Assembly: GCA_017849575.1 (NCBI GenBank)
Contig: JAFIGV010000024.1
Span: 97,536 to 161,535, forward strand
Direction: 5' to 3'
Origin: Flavipsychrobacter sp.
GTDB taxonomy: Bacteria > Bacteroidota > Bacteroidia > Chitinophagales > Chitinophagaceae
DNA length: 64,000 nucleotides
Under the pieces are notes generated by a model. It did no database searches and had not been told where the DNA came from. It saw only the letters and a list, made by a program, of their open reading frames with translations. Position numbers and translations under genes: made by a program. Positions 18,406 to 27,485 of this stretch are shown piece by piece (position 1 is the first letter of the stretch; the number at the start of each line of letters is the position of its first letter).

Positions 18406-18435
18406 AAAAACGCCCCGGCGGTAAGGGCCGGGGCG
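18406..18435 (-). terminator. Intrinsic terminator after lon
   Basis: A 9-bp GC-rich stem (CGCCCCGGC at 18411-18419 with GCCGGGGCG at 18427-18435) is followed on the minus strand by TTTTT. It sits 20 nt past the lon stop. Confidence 0.85.
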
Positions 18436-18455
18436 ATGTTGTTCCGCACGATTTC

Positions 18456-20879
18456 TTATTTCTTCATCAGTGCAAAATCCAGCACTTCGTCCATCTCTGA
18501 AACATAGTGAAATTTCACACCCTTGATATAGTCTTTGTTGATTTCTTCTACGTCCTTTTCATTTTGCCGGCATAGGATGATGTCTTTGATGCCCGCCCTT
18601 TTCGCGGCCAATACTTTTTCCTTGATGCCACCCACGGGCAGCACTTGTCCGCGCAGCGTTATCTCACCGGTCATAGCGAGGTAAGGACGCACACGCCGCC
18701 CGGTGAACACGGAAGCCAGAGCGGTTAGCATGGTTACGCCGGCACTTGGCCCGTCCTTGGGCACCGCACCTTCAGGTACGTGAATATGCACGTTGTTTTC
18801 TTCAAATTTTTCGGAGGGAATATTAAGCCGGTCGGCATGGGCCCGCAGATAAGAATGTGCTGTGCTCGCGCTTTCCTTCATTACGTTGCCGAGATTGCCT
18901 GTGAGGGTAAATCCGCCTTTGCCTTTAGAAAGACTGCTTTCAATAAACAAAATATCGCCACCCACATAGGTCCAGGCAAGCCCAACGGCCACACCGGCAG
19001 GATGGCCCTTGGTGTAGATCTCATTATTGAACTTTGGTTTTCCCAGCACCTTCTCGATCTGGTCTGCAGATACCTGCGGCGCTACCTTTTCTTCCATAGC
19101 CACCTGCCTTGCCGTAGAGCGCATAAAGGCAGCCATGAGCCGGTCGAGCTCCCGTACGCCGGACTCGCGGGTATATTCCTGCACAATTTTAGTAAGCACC
19201 TTGTCGGGAAAACGCAGGGGTAGCCTGGGAAGTCCGTGCAATTCTTTTTGTTTGGGAATAAGGTGCCTTTTGGCGATCTCTATTTTTTCTTCTGTTGAAT
19301 AGCCCGTTAGCTGAATGATTTCGAGACGGTCTCTCAAAGCAGGCTGAATATCGCTCAGGTTGTTTGCGGTGGCTATAAACAACACGCGGGAAAGATCGAA
19401 TTCGAGCTCCAGATAATTATCGTAGAAAGTATTGTTTTGCTCGGGATCTAATATTTCGAGTAAGGCCGAACTTGGGTCTCCGCGGAAATCTTTTCCGATC
19501 TTGTCAATCTCATCGAGTATAAACACCGGGTTGGCCGACTTTACTTTGCGCAAAGACTGAATGACCCGTCCTGGCATGGCCCCGATGTAAGTTTTCCGAT
19601 GTCCGCGCAGTTCACTTTCGTCATGCAATCCGCCCAGGCTCAGCCGCACATATTTCCGGTTGATGGCATTAGCGATACTTTTACCCAGTGAGGTTTTACC
19701 AATACCCGGAGGACCCACAAAACAAAGGATGGGAGACTTCAGATCTCCCTTCAGCTTTAGCACCGCAAGGTATTCAAGAATACGATCCTTGATCTTATCC
19801 ATGCCATAATGATCGTCGTCGAGCACCTTCTGCGCACGTTTCAGATCGTACTTATCTTCGGTGTACGTTCCCCAGGGAAGATCGAGGATGAGATCGAGGT
19901 GGTTGTAGATCACAGAATAGTCGGGCGTGCTTGGGTGCATACGCTCCAGCTTCTGGATATTTTTATTAAAAAGCTCGCGGGCGGCTTCGGTAAGTTTCAC
20001 TTCTTCGGCCCGCTTCTGCAGATCGCGAAGTTCCCGTTCATTAGGGTCTCCTCCCAGTTCTTCTTTAATGCTCTTGAGCTGTTGCTGCAAAAAATATTCG
20101 CGCTGCTGTTTGTCTATCTCTCCGCGGGTCTTATTGGTAATCTCGTTTTTCAACTCCGCCATTTGCAGCTCTCCCTGCAATAGGGTAAAGAGCTTTTCAG
20201 CCCGCCGCCGGATATCATTTTCCTCCAGCATTTCCTGTTTGTCTGCAAGCTTGGCGTTAATATTGGATGCCACAAAATGCATCAGGAAGGAGCGATGCTC
20301 AATGTTTTTGAGGATCATGCTCGTTTCGTTGGGAATATTGGTGCCCAACTGTGCGATGCGTTCTGAATGATCTTTGATCGAGGACATCAAAGCCTCGAAC
20401 GTGGGATCGTTTGCCGGAAAATGATCTTCGAGATAGCGGATACGCGCTGTGAAATAAGGATCGGACTGAACGAAAGATTCAATCTCAAAACGCATGCGGC
20501 CCATGATAAACACCGTGATGTTGCCATCGGGCATTTTGATGTGTTTGATCACCTTAGCAAGCGTACCTACGCGGAAGACATCTTCTGTATCCGGGTCATC
20601 ATTATTGCCATCCTTTTGCGCCACTACGCCGATCCATTTTCCCGATTTTTGAGCATCGGCTATGGCCTGCACCGATTTCTCGCGGGCTACAGTAATGGGC
20701 AGCACTACATTGGGAAATAAAACTGTATTGCGTAAAGCTATTACCGGAATCTCATCAGGAAGACTTCCTTTTTCATCTTCATTCAACTCATCTTCGCCCA
20801 AAGGAACGATGGGCATAAACTCCATTTCCTGCTCGGGCTGACCAAATAACATATCTATCATTGACTTCATTGCGGACAT
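18456..20879 (-). CDS. lon: ATP-dependent protease Lon
   Basis: The 807-residue protein is a soluble homohexameric AAA+ protease that degrades damaged and regulatory proteins. In order it has an N-terminal substrate-recognition domain ([15 protein letters not shown]), a coiled coil, the AAA+ module with Walker [10 protein letters not shown] (about residue 388) and Walker [10 protein letters not shown], and the protease domain with catalytic Ser712 in [10 protein letters not shown] and its Lys partner in [10 protein letters not shown]. Length is typical. It is monocistronic with its own terminator. The upstream 130 nt shows no clear heat-shock element that I can identify. Confidence 0.96.
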   Translation of the reverse strand: MSAMKSMIDMLFGQPEQEMEFMPIVPLGEDELNEDEKGSLPDEIPVIALRNTVLFPNVVLPITVAREKSVQAIADAQKSGKWIGVVAQKDGNNDDPDTEDVFRVGTLAKVIKHIKMPDGNITVFIMGRMRFEIESFVQSDPYFTARIRYLEDHFPANDPTFEALMSSIKDHSERIAQLGTNIPNETSMILKNIEHRSFLMHFVASNINAKLADKQEMLEENDIRRRAEKLFTLLQGELQMAELKNEITNKTRGEIDKQQREYFLQQQLKSIKEELGGDPNERELRDLQKRAEEVKLTEAARELFNKNIQKLERMHPSTPDYSVIYNHLDLILDLPWGTYTEDKYDLKRAQKVLDDDHYGMDKIKDRILEYLAVLKLKGDLKSPILCFVGPPGIGKTSLGKSIANAINRKYVRLSLGGLHDESELRGHRKTYIGAMPGRVIQSLRKVKSANPVFILDEIDKIGKDFRGDPSSALLEILDPEQNNTFYDNYLELEFDLSRVLFIATANNLSDIQPALRDRLEIIQLTGYSTEEKIEIAKRHLIPKQKELHGLPRLPLRFPDKVLTKIVQEYTRESGVRELDRLMAAFMRSTARQVAMEEKVAPQVSADQIEKVLGKPKFNNEIYTKGHPAGVAVGLAWTYVGGDILFIESSLSKGKGGFTLTGNLGNVMKESASTAHSYLRAHADRLNIPSEKFEENNVHIHVPEGAVPKDGPSAGVTMLTALASVFTGRRVRPYLAMTGEITLRGQVLPVGGIKEKVLAAKRAGIKDIILCRQNEKDVEEINKDYIKGVKFHYVSEMDEVLDFALMKK

Positions 20880-20983
20880 TATGACAATTATACCTCAGTT
20901 TTGGTTTAATATTGGGGACTTGTCAGGGTCAATATTAGTGCCACGGCTGCTACACCTGTAAATATTGCAGACCTGACTTGACT

Positions 20984-20991
20984 TATTTTTG
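20984..20991 (+). promoter_or_regulatory. Probable -7 box upstream of the barrel protein gene
   Basis: TATTTTTG matches the TAnnTTTG consensus and ends 20 nt before the start codon at 21012. A TATTG lies 16 nt further upstream as a weak -33 element. Confidence 0.45.
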
Positions 20992-21011
20992 CACTAAACG
21001 ACGCTTCATTC

Positions 21012-21782
21012 ATGAGACCACTACTACTCACTACGCTGCTTTGCACCACCCTTTGCGCTACACGGACCGCAGCTCAAAAAGTAGATACCGTCAGTAACTT
21101 CAAGGTGGAGGTAAATGTACCAAAACGATTTTATGTGGGTAGCGGCCTTGACTTTGCCCTGTTGTCCACGTCCATTACCTCAAGACCGGGCGAATCCACC
21201 TATCTGACGATACCGCGCTTTACCGCTATTGTCAACCTGGGTTTCAGCTTTAATTACGACCTGACCGAGCACTTCGGCATTATGACTGGCGTGGGATTGC
21301 GCAACATAGGTTTTATTGAAAAGTACGATGATCTGAAGGTGAAAAGAAGGGTGTATGCTTTAGGCATACCGCTGGGAATTAAAATCGGAGATTTGCGCAA
21401 TCGCAATTTTATTTTCGCCGGTGGCGGTATCGATCTTCCTTTCCATTACAAAGTGAAATCTTTTACCAGCCGAAGCAAGAAAGAAAAAGAAGGAGAATGG
21501 TTTGGCGATCAGACTCCGCGCATCATGCCCTTTGTTTTCATCGGGCATTCGTGGGACCCCGGGGTAACGCTTAAACTGCAGTACTACCCGGGCAATTTCT
21601 TAAATCCTAATTACGAAACCACAGATGCATCGGGCTATACCAGCAAGCCTTTTACCGATTATAAAGTAAACCTGCTGCTCCTCAGCCTCGGTTTCGATAT
21701 TCACTACGGACAGTACAAAATTCAACAGCGCGAATATCTGGATCTGAAAAAGAAACGCGAACAACGCAAGCTGGAGATGTAA
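21012..21782 (+). CDS. Predicted outer-membrane beta-barrel protein
   Basis: The 256-residue protein has a signal peptide ending at about residue 21 (ATRTAAQ). It then has alternating hydrophobic/polar strands typical of small outer-membrane barrels (FYVGSGLDFALLS, FTAIVNLGFSFNYDL, HFGIMTGVGLRNIGF). A basic tail (LDLKKKREQRKLEM) is unusual after a barrel and may be periplasmic. I cannot assign a specific function. It is monocistronic and convergent with another barrel gene, sharing a terminator. Confidence 0.65.
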   Translation: MRPLLLTTLLCTTLCATRTAAQKVDTVSNFKVEVNVPKRFYVGSGLDFALLSTSITSRPGESTYLTIPRFTAIVNLGFSFNYDLTEHFGIMTGVGLRNIGFIEKYDDLKVKRRVYALGIPLGIKIGDLRNRNFIFAGGGIDLPFHYKVKSFTSRSKKEKEGEWFGDQTPRIMPFVFIGHSWDPGVTLKLQYYPGNFLNPNYETTDASGYTSKPFTDYKVNLLLLSLGFDIHYGQYKIQQREYLDLKKKREQRKLEM

Positions 21783-21810
21783 AAGCCCCCGCAAAAAAGC
21801 GAAGGCTTTT
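21781..21810. terminator. Shared terminator between two convergent barrel genes
   Basis: AAAAGCC (21781-21787) and GGCTTTT (21804-21810) flank an A-rich loop. T-runs are present on both strands, so it can work in both directions. Confidence 0.6.
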
Positions 21811-21832
21811 GAACTAATATTTTCCGGGAAAG

Positions 21833-22522
21833 CTACCGGCCAAACAGCATTCCGACGGTAAGGCTCATCGAGAGATTTTTCCAGGTATAATCGTCGCCAC
21901 CACCCGGCACTATGTTGGTTAAACCAATGCCGGAATTGCCCCGGATAAAAAATCCACGCGGCGCCTGAAAACCGAGATTGAGGTTGAGCCCCGCATCCGT
22001 TCCTTTGATGTCGTCGCGCTGCGCATTATCTCCGATCTCAAGATCATATTGATCTGAAGTGGTCACAATGGGCGTTCCGTTGTTTTCTCGTAAGGTGCGT
22101 CGCTCCTTCACTTCGCCGCCAATGGCAAAGGCTACGTAAGGTCCCGCGCCAATGAAAAATTGCCCTCTGCGCGGACGACCAAATTTTAGCTGAAAATTGA
22201 GTGGAAGCTCGAGGTAGTTTACACGCACTTTGTTGTTGTACGTAGCATAGGTACCACCCAGATGCTCAGAATATTTATCAGTCGATCCTTTTTGATTGAA
22301 GAAAACGCCCGGCTGTATGGAAAACATCCGGTCGAACCCTATGTCCACAATACCACCCACCTTCCAGCCGATGCGCGCCCCAAAGTCTGCATTGTCGGCG
22401 TAAGGATCGTCCACATTGAACCGCGACCAGTTAGCGCCCACTTCCGGGCCCACCCGTATCCACTGCGCAGAAGCTCCGGCACTGGCCAAAGCAAGCACAA
22501 CAAACAGTAATAGCTTTTTCAT
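21833..22522 (-). CDS. PorT-like outer-membrane beta-barrel protein
   Basis: The 229-residue protein has a signal peptide (MKKLLLFVVLALASAGASA) and a barrel layout of the outer-membrane beta-barrel/PorT type: WIRVGPEVGANWSRF, GWKVGGIVDIGFDRMFSIQPGVFFNQKGS, YLELPLNFQLKF, FFIGAGPYVAFAIGGE, and a final aromatic-ending strand. The family is abundant in Bacteroidota and mostly without assigned function. The name PorT-like describes the fold, not a role in T9SS. Confidence 0.75.
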   Translation of the reverse strand: MKKLLLFVVLALASAGASAQWIRVGPEVGANWSRFNVDDPYADNADFGARIGWKVGGIVDIGFDRMFSIQPGVFFNQKGSTDKYSEHLGGTYATYNNKVRVNYLELPLNFQLKFGRPRRGQFFIGAGPYVAFAIGGEVKERRTLRENNGTPIVTTSDQYDLEIGDNAQRDDIKGTDAGLNLNLGFQAPRGFFIRGNSGIGLTNIVPGGGDDYTWKNLSMSLTVGMLFGR

Positions 22523-22602
22523 ACCGCATTTTTCAGGGAAGAAAATAAAACCTGTACCATGCGGGCGAAGACAGTGTTAAAAAAAACGAAAAGGACGAGG
22601 TA

Positions 22603-23403
22603 TTAGCCAAACAGGAATTTATAAAGGGCTTTTACCATCGACTGCTTATAAAGGCAATCTTCTATCTGTTGCACCCATTTTAGCCGACGTACTGCATTGG
22701 TCAGAAATATTTCATCTGCCGCTTGCAGTTCCTGTAGGGTTAAGGTGCGTTCGGAAAGGCTAAACACAGGAGGAAGTTTGGAAAACAAATACCGGCGCAT
22801 GGTTCCTTCGATGCATCCTTCGGAAAGCGGTGGGGTAAAAATTTCGCTGTTTCTGATCCAGAAAATATTGGAGGTACCACTTTCTATGATGTGCTGGTCC
22901 TGTGCAAGCAAGATATCGTCCCAGCCCTTTTTCCGCGCCATCTCCATGCCTGCGGTATAGAGCGGAAGATTGATGCTTTTCAGATTTCCGTTGATGGTAA
23001 AATCTTTAAATGGCAAATCAATCAGTCCCAGCTTCCATCCTTTTTCGTTGAGCTCAAAAACGGAAGCATCCAGGACACTTGTTTCTATCAGAAAATGAAA
23101 CTGCCCTTGCAACTGCTCCACCTGAAAACGTACCCGGCAATGCGGAGTGTACGACTGGGCAGACAGGGTGCGCTTGATCTGTTCATCAAAAAAATGCTGT
23201 GTGAAATATTCAGGTACGCTCATCTGCACCTGAGGCATTCCCCTCACCAATCGCTCGAAATGAAACGCACTAAGCTGTGGAGCGCCATCTTTGACCAGCA
23301 AACTCTCAAAGAGTCCGCTCGAAAAGCGGAAGACGCTTCCCCCGACCTGTGGTGGCGCTTCCTGCTCGGTGAGCAATACTCCGTTGTAATTGATGATCTG
23401 CAT
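22603..23403 (-). CDS. Class IV PLP-dependent aminotransferase/lyase
   Basis: This fold-type IV PLP enzyme belongs with aminodeoxychorismate lyase and branched-chain aminotransferases. Visible motifs are GGSVFRFSSGLFESLLVKDG near the N-terminus, the region of the PLP lysine (GNLKSINLPLYTAGMEMARKKGWDDILL), and the phosphate-binding ESGTSNIFW and EGTMRR segments. At 266 residues and with this pattern, 4-amino-4-deoxychorismate lyase (PabC) activity is the best guess, but class IV members cannot be split reliably by eye. The start is ATG 23403; an in-frame TTG at 23418 is less likely. Confidence 0.75.
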   Translation of the reverse strand: MQIINYNGVLLTEQEAPPQVGGSVFRFSSGLFESLLVKDGAPQLSAFHFERLVRGMPQVQMSVPEYFTQHFFDEQIKRTLSAQSYTPHCRVRFQVEQLQGQFHFLIETSVLDASVFELNEKGWKLGLIDLPFKDFTINGNLKSINLPLYTAGMEMARKKGWDDILLAQDQHIIESGTSNIFWIRNSEIFTPPLSEGCIEGTMRRYLFSKLPPVFSLSERTLTLQELQAADEIFLTNAVRRLKWVQQIEDCLYKQSMVKALYKFLFG

Positions 23404-23433
23404 ACAGCTTGGGCTCAATAAAAATAGTTTAAG

Positions 23434-23454
23434 CGATCAATGATCGTATTTTTG
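23434..23454 (+). promoter_or_regulatory. Palindrome abutting the -7 box of the lpxD-like gene
   Basis: CGATCAATGATCG (23434-23446) is a 13-bp palindrome directly followed by TATTTTTG (23447-23454), a good -7 box that ends 17 nt before the ATG at 23472. A repressor bound here would block the promoter. No regulator can be named. Confidence 0.45.
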
Positions 23455-23471
23455 CGCAAACTTTTTTGATT

Positions 23472-24425
23472 ATGAATCTGGAACCTGCTGTTCCTGTGCG
23501 ATGGCTGGCAAATTTTATTGAGGCAAAGCTGGTAGGAAACGAAGAGCAGTCTGCCACCGGTCTCAACGAGATCCACAAAGTGCGGGCGGGTGATATTTCA
23601 TTCGTTGACTTTGAGAAGTATTACAACAAATGCCTCCACTCTGCTGCCACCATCATCATCATCAACAAAGAAGTGGAATGCCCTGCGGGAAAAACTCTTT
23701 TGGTACACCCCGACCCATTCAGCGCTTATGTAAAGCTGGTCAAACATTTTCGTTCGTTTGAACCTTCAAGTAAAATGATCAGCGACAGCGCATCTATCGG
23801 CGAAGGTACACATTTGCAACCGGGCGTGTTTGTAGGCAACCATGTGAAGATTGGAAAAAACTGCCTGATCCATCCCAACGTTACCATTTACGACCACACA
23901 GAAATTGGCGATCATGTGATCATCCATGCAGGAACAGTTTTGGGCGCCGACGCTTTTTATTTTAAACGGAGAAAGGAACGCGAAGTGCAATATGACAAGC
24001 TGGAAAGCTGCGGTCGTGTGATCATTGAAGACCATGTGGAAATAGGCGCCTGCTGCACCATTGACAAAGGAGTGAGCGGAGATACCATCATTGGGAAAGG
24101 CACCAAGCTCGACAATCATATTCATATTGGTCATGGCGCGGTGATTGGGCGAAACTGCCTTTTTGCGGCGCAAGTGGGCATTGGCGGCAAAGCCATTATA
24201 GAAGATGAGGTGATCTTGTGGGGACAGGTTGGCGTGAGCAAAGACCTGACTATTGGCAAGGGTGCTGTGGTGTATGCACAAAGCGGAGTGCCAGCGAGTA
24301 TTGAGGGTGCGAAGGTTTACTTCGGTAGTCCGGTAGAAGACGCGAAAACAAAAATGAAAGAGCTCAACTGGATTAAGCGCATACCGGAAATGTGGGATAA
24401 ACTCCAGCAGCCATCGGAAGACTAA
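23472..24425 (+). CDS. LpxD-like UDP-3-O-acylglucosamine N-acyltransferase
   Basis: LpxD transfers a 3-hydroxyacyl chain from ACP to the 2-amino group in lipid A synthesis. This 317-residue protein has an N-terminal uridine-binding-like domain followed by a left-handed hexapeptide helix from about residue 103 (repeated [IV]Gxxxx units), a candidate catalytic His221 in HIHIGHG, and a C-terminal helical tail. Bacteroidota often carry a second LpxD-like paralogue, and this could be that copy: no lpxA, lpxC or fabZ is adjacent. ATG 23472 is chosen over an upstream in-frame TTG. Confidence 0.78.
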   Translation: MNLEPAVPVRWLANFIEAKLVGNEEQSATGLNEIHKVRAGDISFVDFEKYYNKCLHSAATIIIINKEVECPAGKTLLVHPDPFSAYVKLVKHFRSFEPSSKMISDSASIGEGTHLQPGVFVGNHVKIGKNCLIHPNVTIYDHTEIGDHVIIHAGTVLGADAFYFKRRKEREVQYDKLESCGRVIIEDHVEIGACCTIDKGVSGDTIIGKGTKLDNHIHIGHGAVIGRNCLFAAQVGIGGKAIIEDEVILWGQVGVSKDLTIGKGAVVYAQSGVPASIEGAKVYFGSPVEDAKTKMKELNWIKRIPEMWDKLQQPSED

Positions 24426-24973
24426 ACTTTTTTATTCAGCCACTCACTTTTTAAAATTCCTGTGATCACGAGGTCTTCGAGTTTGCCGTGCAATAGATAG
24501 CTTTCGCGCAGGATGCCTTCGGTTTTTGCGCCGAGCCGGCTGGCTACGGCAGCACTGCGCGTATTGGCGGGTATAAAGTGAATTTCTACTTTGTTCATTG
24601 CCAGTTGCTCAAAAATGTAGTTCAGTAAAGAGACGAGACATTTATTTACAATTCCTTTTCCTTCAAACTCTTTTACGAGCCAATAGCCCACCTGCGCCCG
24701 CTGAAGCTGATGATTCCAATGCATCATACCTACGCTGCCTATGATCTGATTGTTGTAAAGGATAGCCAATGCAAAACCTTCCTGCGCCTGTAGCCAGTTC
24801 AGGGATTGCTCTATAAAATCGAGTGAGTGTTTCGGTTGTCTGGTTTCATCCACCCAGGCAAACCAACGCCGCAAATGAGCCCGATTCTCATTGACCAGGG
24901 CAAACAATTGCTGAGCGTCTTCTACAACAAAATTGCGCAGTTGTATTTCGTCATTAACCGGAAGGGTGATCAT
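24422..24973 (-). CDS. GNAT-family N-acetyltransferase (RimJ/RimL type)
   Basis: The 183-residue protein has the GNAT fold pattern of the RimJ/RimL branch: an N-terminal IQLRNFVVEDAQQLFALV strand-helix, QIIGSVGMMHWN, the acetyl-CoA pocket with YWLVKEFEGKGIVNKCL, and NTRSAAVASRLGAKTEGILRE. Such enzymes acetylate ribosomal-protein N-termini, other proteins or small amines; the substrate is not predictable. The gene overlaps the convergent lpxD-like gene by 4 nt at the stop codons. Confidence 0.85.
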   Translation of the reverse strand: MITLPVNDEIQLRNFVVEDAQQLFALVNENRAHLRRWFAWVDETRQPKHSLDFIEQSLNWLQAQEGFALAILYNNQIIGSVGMMHWNHQLQRAQVGYWLVKEFEGKGIVNKCLVSLLNYIFEQLAMNKVEIHFIPANTRSAAVASRLGAKTEGILRESYLLHGKLEDLVITGILKSEWLNKKV

Positions 24974-25061
24974 TTATCCAAAGGTTTAACTTTTACGACA
25001 AAGTATTTCAAATTCTGCCAGCACAATATTTTCCGTAAGTTTGAATGCTTATAAAAATATA

Positions 25062-25298
25062 ATGTCAACCCTTGAATTAAAAGTTTACGAAATATTTAAG
25101 AACAAACTCTGAGAAAAAGAAGCCGAGGTGATTATCGAATATTTCGAGGCAAAGGCAGAAGAAAAATACCTGCAGAAAAGAGACATCTTAACCACGAAAG
25201 AAGACCTGGCTAATACCAAGGTTGACCTTATCAAGTGGATGGTAGGGTTTTGGATTGCTCAAATGGCTGCGATCATTGGGCTGTATTTAAAAGGTTGA
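25062..25298 (+). pseudogene. Small coiled-coil/TM protein gene interrupted by TGA
   Basis: The frame from ATG 25062 reads MSTLELKVYEIFKNKL, then TGA at 25110-25112, then continues in frame EKEAEVIIEYFEAKAEEKYL through an acidic coiled coil and one TM helix (KWMVGFWIAQMAAIIGLYL) to a TGA at 25296. Related Bacteroidota small proteins, as I recall them, have Gly in the position of the first stop, so GGA to TGA is the simplest lesion. It is a 79-codon gene broken by one nonsense mutation, or a sequence error. The remaining parts of 24974-25323 hold nothing else I can support. Confidence 0.6.
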
Positions 25299-25323
25299 CT
25301 CAAAAACGCCTCCTATCTGAGCC

Positions 25324-26838
25324 TTAATGTTTAAAATGCCTTTCGCCGGTAAGCACTAAAGCCATTCCATTTTCCTTGCAATAGTTGATGGTATCGCCAT
25401 CGCGAACGGAGCCGCCGGGCTGAATGATTGCTGTAATACCTTCCGCATGCGCCATTTTTGCACAGTCGTCGAAAGGGAAAAAAGCATCGGAAGCCAATAC
25501 CGCGCCTTCCAGCGAAAAACCAAATTGCCTGGCTTTTTCTACCGCTTGTCGCAGCGCATCTATGCGGCTGGTTTGTCCACAGCCTTTGCCCACCAAACGC
25601 ATATCTTTTACCAAAGCAATCGCATTCGATTTTAAATGCTTGCACACGATGTTGGCAAACTCAAGGTTTTGCTTTTCATCTTCGCTGCAATTACGAGCGC
25701 CTTCTTCTTTCCAGAATTCAAAATTGCCTTTATCGGAAGCTTGAGTCAATACACCATTCAGCACTCGCTTAAACTCACGATCCGGATAAAAGTTTTGCTT
25801 CTGCAGCAACAAAATTCTGTTCTTTTTGCTCTTCAATATTTTCAGTGCATCTTCATCAAAAGCCGGCACAATCAGTATTTCAAAAAACAATTCGTTGATC
25901 TTTTGCGCCACTGCCGCATTGATGGTTTGATTGGTGATCAGTACGCCGCCAAATGCACTTTCAGGATCGCCGGCTAAGGCATTCTCCCATGCGGTTGCTA
26001 CATCATCTGCCAAAGCTACACCGCACACATTGGTGTGTTTGATAATGGCAAAAGCCGGTTGCTGAAATTCTGAAATGATCTGACATGCTGCATCTACATC
26101 AACCAGATTATTGTAAGAAAGTTCTTTGCCATTGAGCTTTTCAAAAAGGCTTTCCAAATCGCCGTAAAATGCTGCCTGCTGATGTGGATTTTCGCCGTAG
26201 CGCAGTGAGTGCTTATTGCTCACCGAAAGCTGGAAAGATCCTGTGCCGGTTTTTTCAAGAAAATAATTGGCAATGGCTACATCGTAATGCGCCACTACTT
26301 CAAAAGCCTTTGCTGCCAGCACCTTTCTTTGTTCCAGCGAAAGTTCTCCATGTTGTGCTTCGAGAAGGTTTACCAGTTCTGCATAGTCTTCTTTTGCAGC
26401 AATCACCGCTACATCTTTATGGTTTTTTGCCGCAGCGCGAATCATCGAAGGACCGCCGATGTCTATTTTCTCAATGATGGCTTGCTCTTCTGTTGTATTC
26501 TTTACGGTTTCTTCAAAAGGATAAAGATCAACGATCACAAGATCGAGCAGTGGAATTCCATAATCCAGTACATGCTGCTGATCGTCTCCAAAGTCGCGAC
26601 GCGCCAAAATGCCCCCAAACACTTTTGGGTGCAGGGTTTTCACACGACCGCCAAGAATGGAAGGATAGCTGGTTACGTTTTCTACAGGCACGCAGGGAAT
26701 GTTTAAAGCTTCGATAAATGCCTGCGTTCCGCCGGTGGAATAAATGGTGACACCCAGCTCGTGCAGTGTACGCACTACCGGTTCCAGACCGTCTTTGTAA
26801 AAAACAGAAATGAGCGCAGATTCAATCTTTCGATTCAT
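25324..26838 (-). CDS. purH: Bifunctional AICAR formyltransferase / IMP cyclohydrolase
   Basis: PurH performs the last two steps of de novo IMP synthesis. The N-terminal IMP cyclohydrolase domain shows ALISVFYKDGLEPVVRTLHELGVTIYSTGGT and VENVTSYPSILGGRVKTLHPKVFGGILARR. The C-terminal AICAR transformylase domain shows LRYGENPHQQAAFY, AFAIIKHTNVCGVA and SDAFFPFDDCAKMAHAEGITAIIQPGGS. Starting at ATG 26838 (504 residues) gives the usual length; the frame is open upstream but that extension is not family-like, and an ATG at 26847 is also possible. A TATCTTCG box lies just upstream. Confidence 0.95.
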   Translation of the reverse strand: MNRKIESALISVFYKDGLEPVVRTLHELGVTIYSTGGTQAFIEALNIPCVPVENVTSYPSILGGRVKTLHPKVFGGILARRDFGDDQQHVLDYGIPLLDLVIVDLYPFEETVKNTTEEQAIIEKIDIGGPSMIRAAAKNHKDVAVIAAKEDYAELVNLLEAQHGELSLEQRKVLAAKAFEVVAHYDVAIANYFLEKTGTGSFQLSVSNKHSLRYGENPHQQAAFYGDLESLFEKLNGKELSYNNLVDVDAACQIISEFQQPAFAIIKHTNVCGVALADDVATAWENALAGDPESAFGGVLITNQTINAAVAQKINELFFEILIVPAFDEDALKILKSKKNRILLLQKQNFYPDREFKRVLNGVLTQASDKGNFEFWKEEGARNCSEDEKQNLEFANIVCKHLKSNAIALVKDMRLVGKGCGQTSRIDALRQAVEKARQFGFSLEGAVLASDAFFPFDDCAKMAHAEGITAIIQPGGSVRDGDTINYCKENGMALVLTGERHFKH

Positions 26839-26969
26839 GGAAAACATTTTTGGAAATCGCCGCGAAGATAAAGAATGATAGGGGGGAGTTTCTTCTACTT
26901 TACAAAAAAAGCAGCGCAACCGCACTGCTTCCATGTAGTCTATATCGTTTTTTTTGAACCTGAAATTGT

Positions 26970-27170
26970 TTATCCTTGGGGTATAGCATATTCACGGCTG
27001 TTGACAAAAGAATTAGCTCTGGCAAGATCGTCAAACCTTAAAATTTGATAATCTGTGATAGCAAAAGACACAGTAGCGTTTATAGTTTGGAAAGCAATCT
27101 CGCCAATTGTTCCATTTGAATTGACAAGGCAGGAAAAAATAATGTTTGTATCAACTATTATTTTCTTCAC
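26970..27170 (-). pseudogene. Truncated PIN-domain toxin remnant
   Basis: The 66-residue product starts like a PIN-domain RNase (MKKIIVDTNIIFSCLVNSNGTIGE, with the first catalytic Asp at residue 7). It diverges after about 40 residues and stops at half the normal PIN length, lacking the later acidic cluster. The GTG start overlaps the stop of the upstream small gene (GTGA), as in toxin-antitoxin operons. I read it as the inactivated toxin of that pair, probably after an internal deletion. A short functional protein cannot be excluded. Confidence 0.55.
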
Positions 27171-27370
27171 TTAAGAAAACGTTTACGATTCCTTTTCCAC
27201 CAGCCCTTTTTTGTTTCCTGCGCCAGCTTGTCAACCGCTTTCTGCGTCGCTTTTGATCTGGATGTTGCTTCCTTATAGCTCAGGTAGTCAACAAATCGTT
27301 GCAATTCCGCCGTATCTACAGATCCGGATAACCGAATTACTACTTCATTCAATGTTCGTTCTATAAGCAT
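27167..27370 (-). CDS. Putative antitoxin of a PIN-domain TA pair
   Basis: The 67-residue protein (MLIERTLNEVVIRL and a highly basic C-terminus KKGWWKRNRKRFLK) is encoded immediately upstream of, and overlapping by 4 nt, a truncated PIN toxin gene. Small proteins of this type precede PIN toxins in Bacteroidota. The family assignment rests on context and is weak. With the toxin broken, the gene may be a relic. Confidence 0.45.
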   Translation of the reverse strand: MLIERTLNEVVIRLSGSVDTAELQRFVDYLSYKEATSRSKATQKAVDKLAQETKKGWWKRNRKRFLK

Positions 27371-27485
27371 AATCCGCTTCGTTTTACTTCCTAAAATTAC
27401 TACAATTACGCTACCTCTCGACCCACACTCAGGGAAAGAATTCGAGCAAATGCAACTTCACATCTCGCCAGCAAAAACCGCCTCT

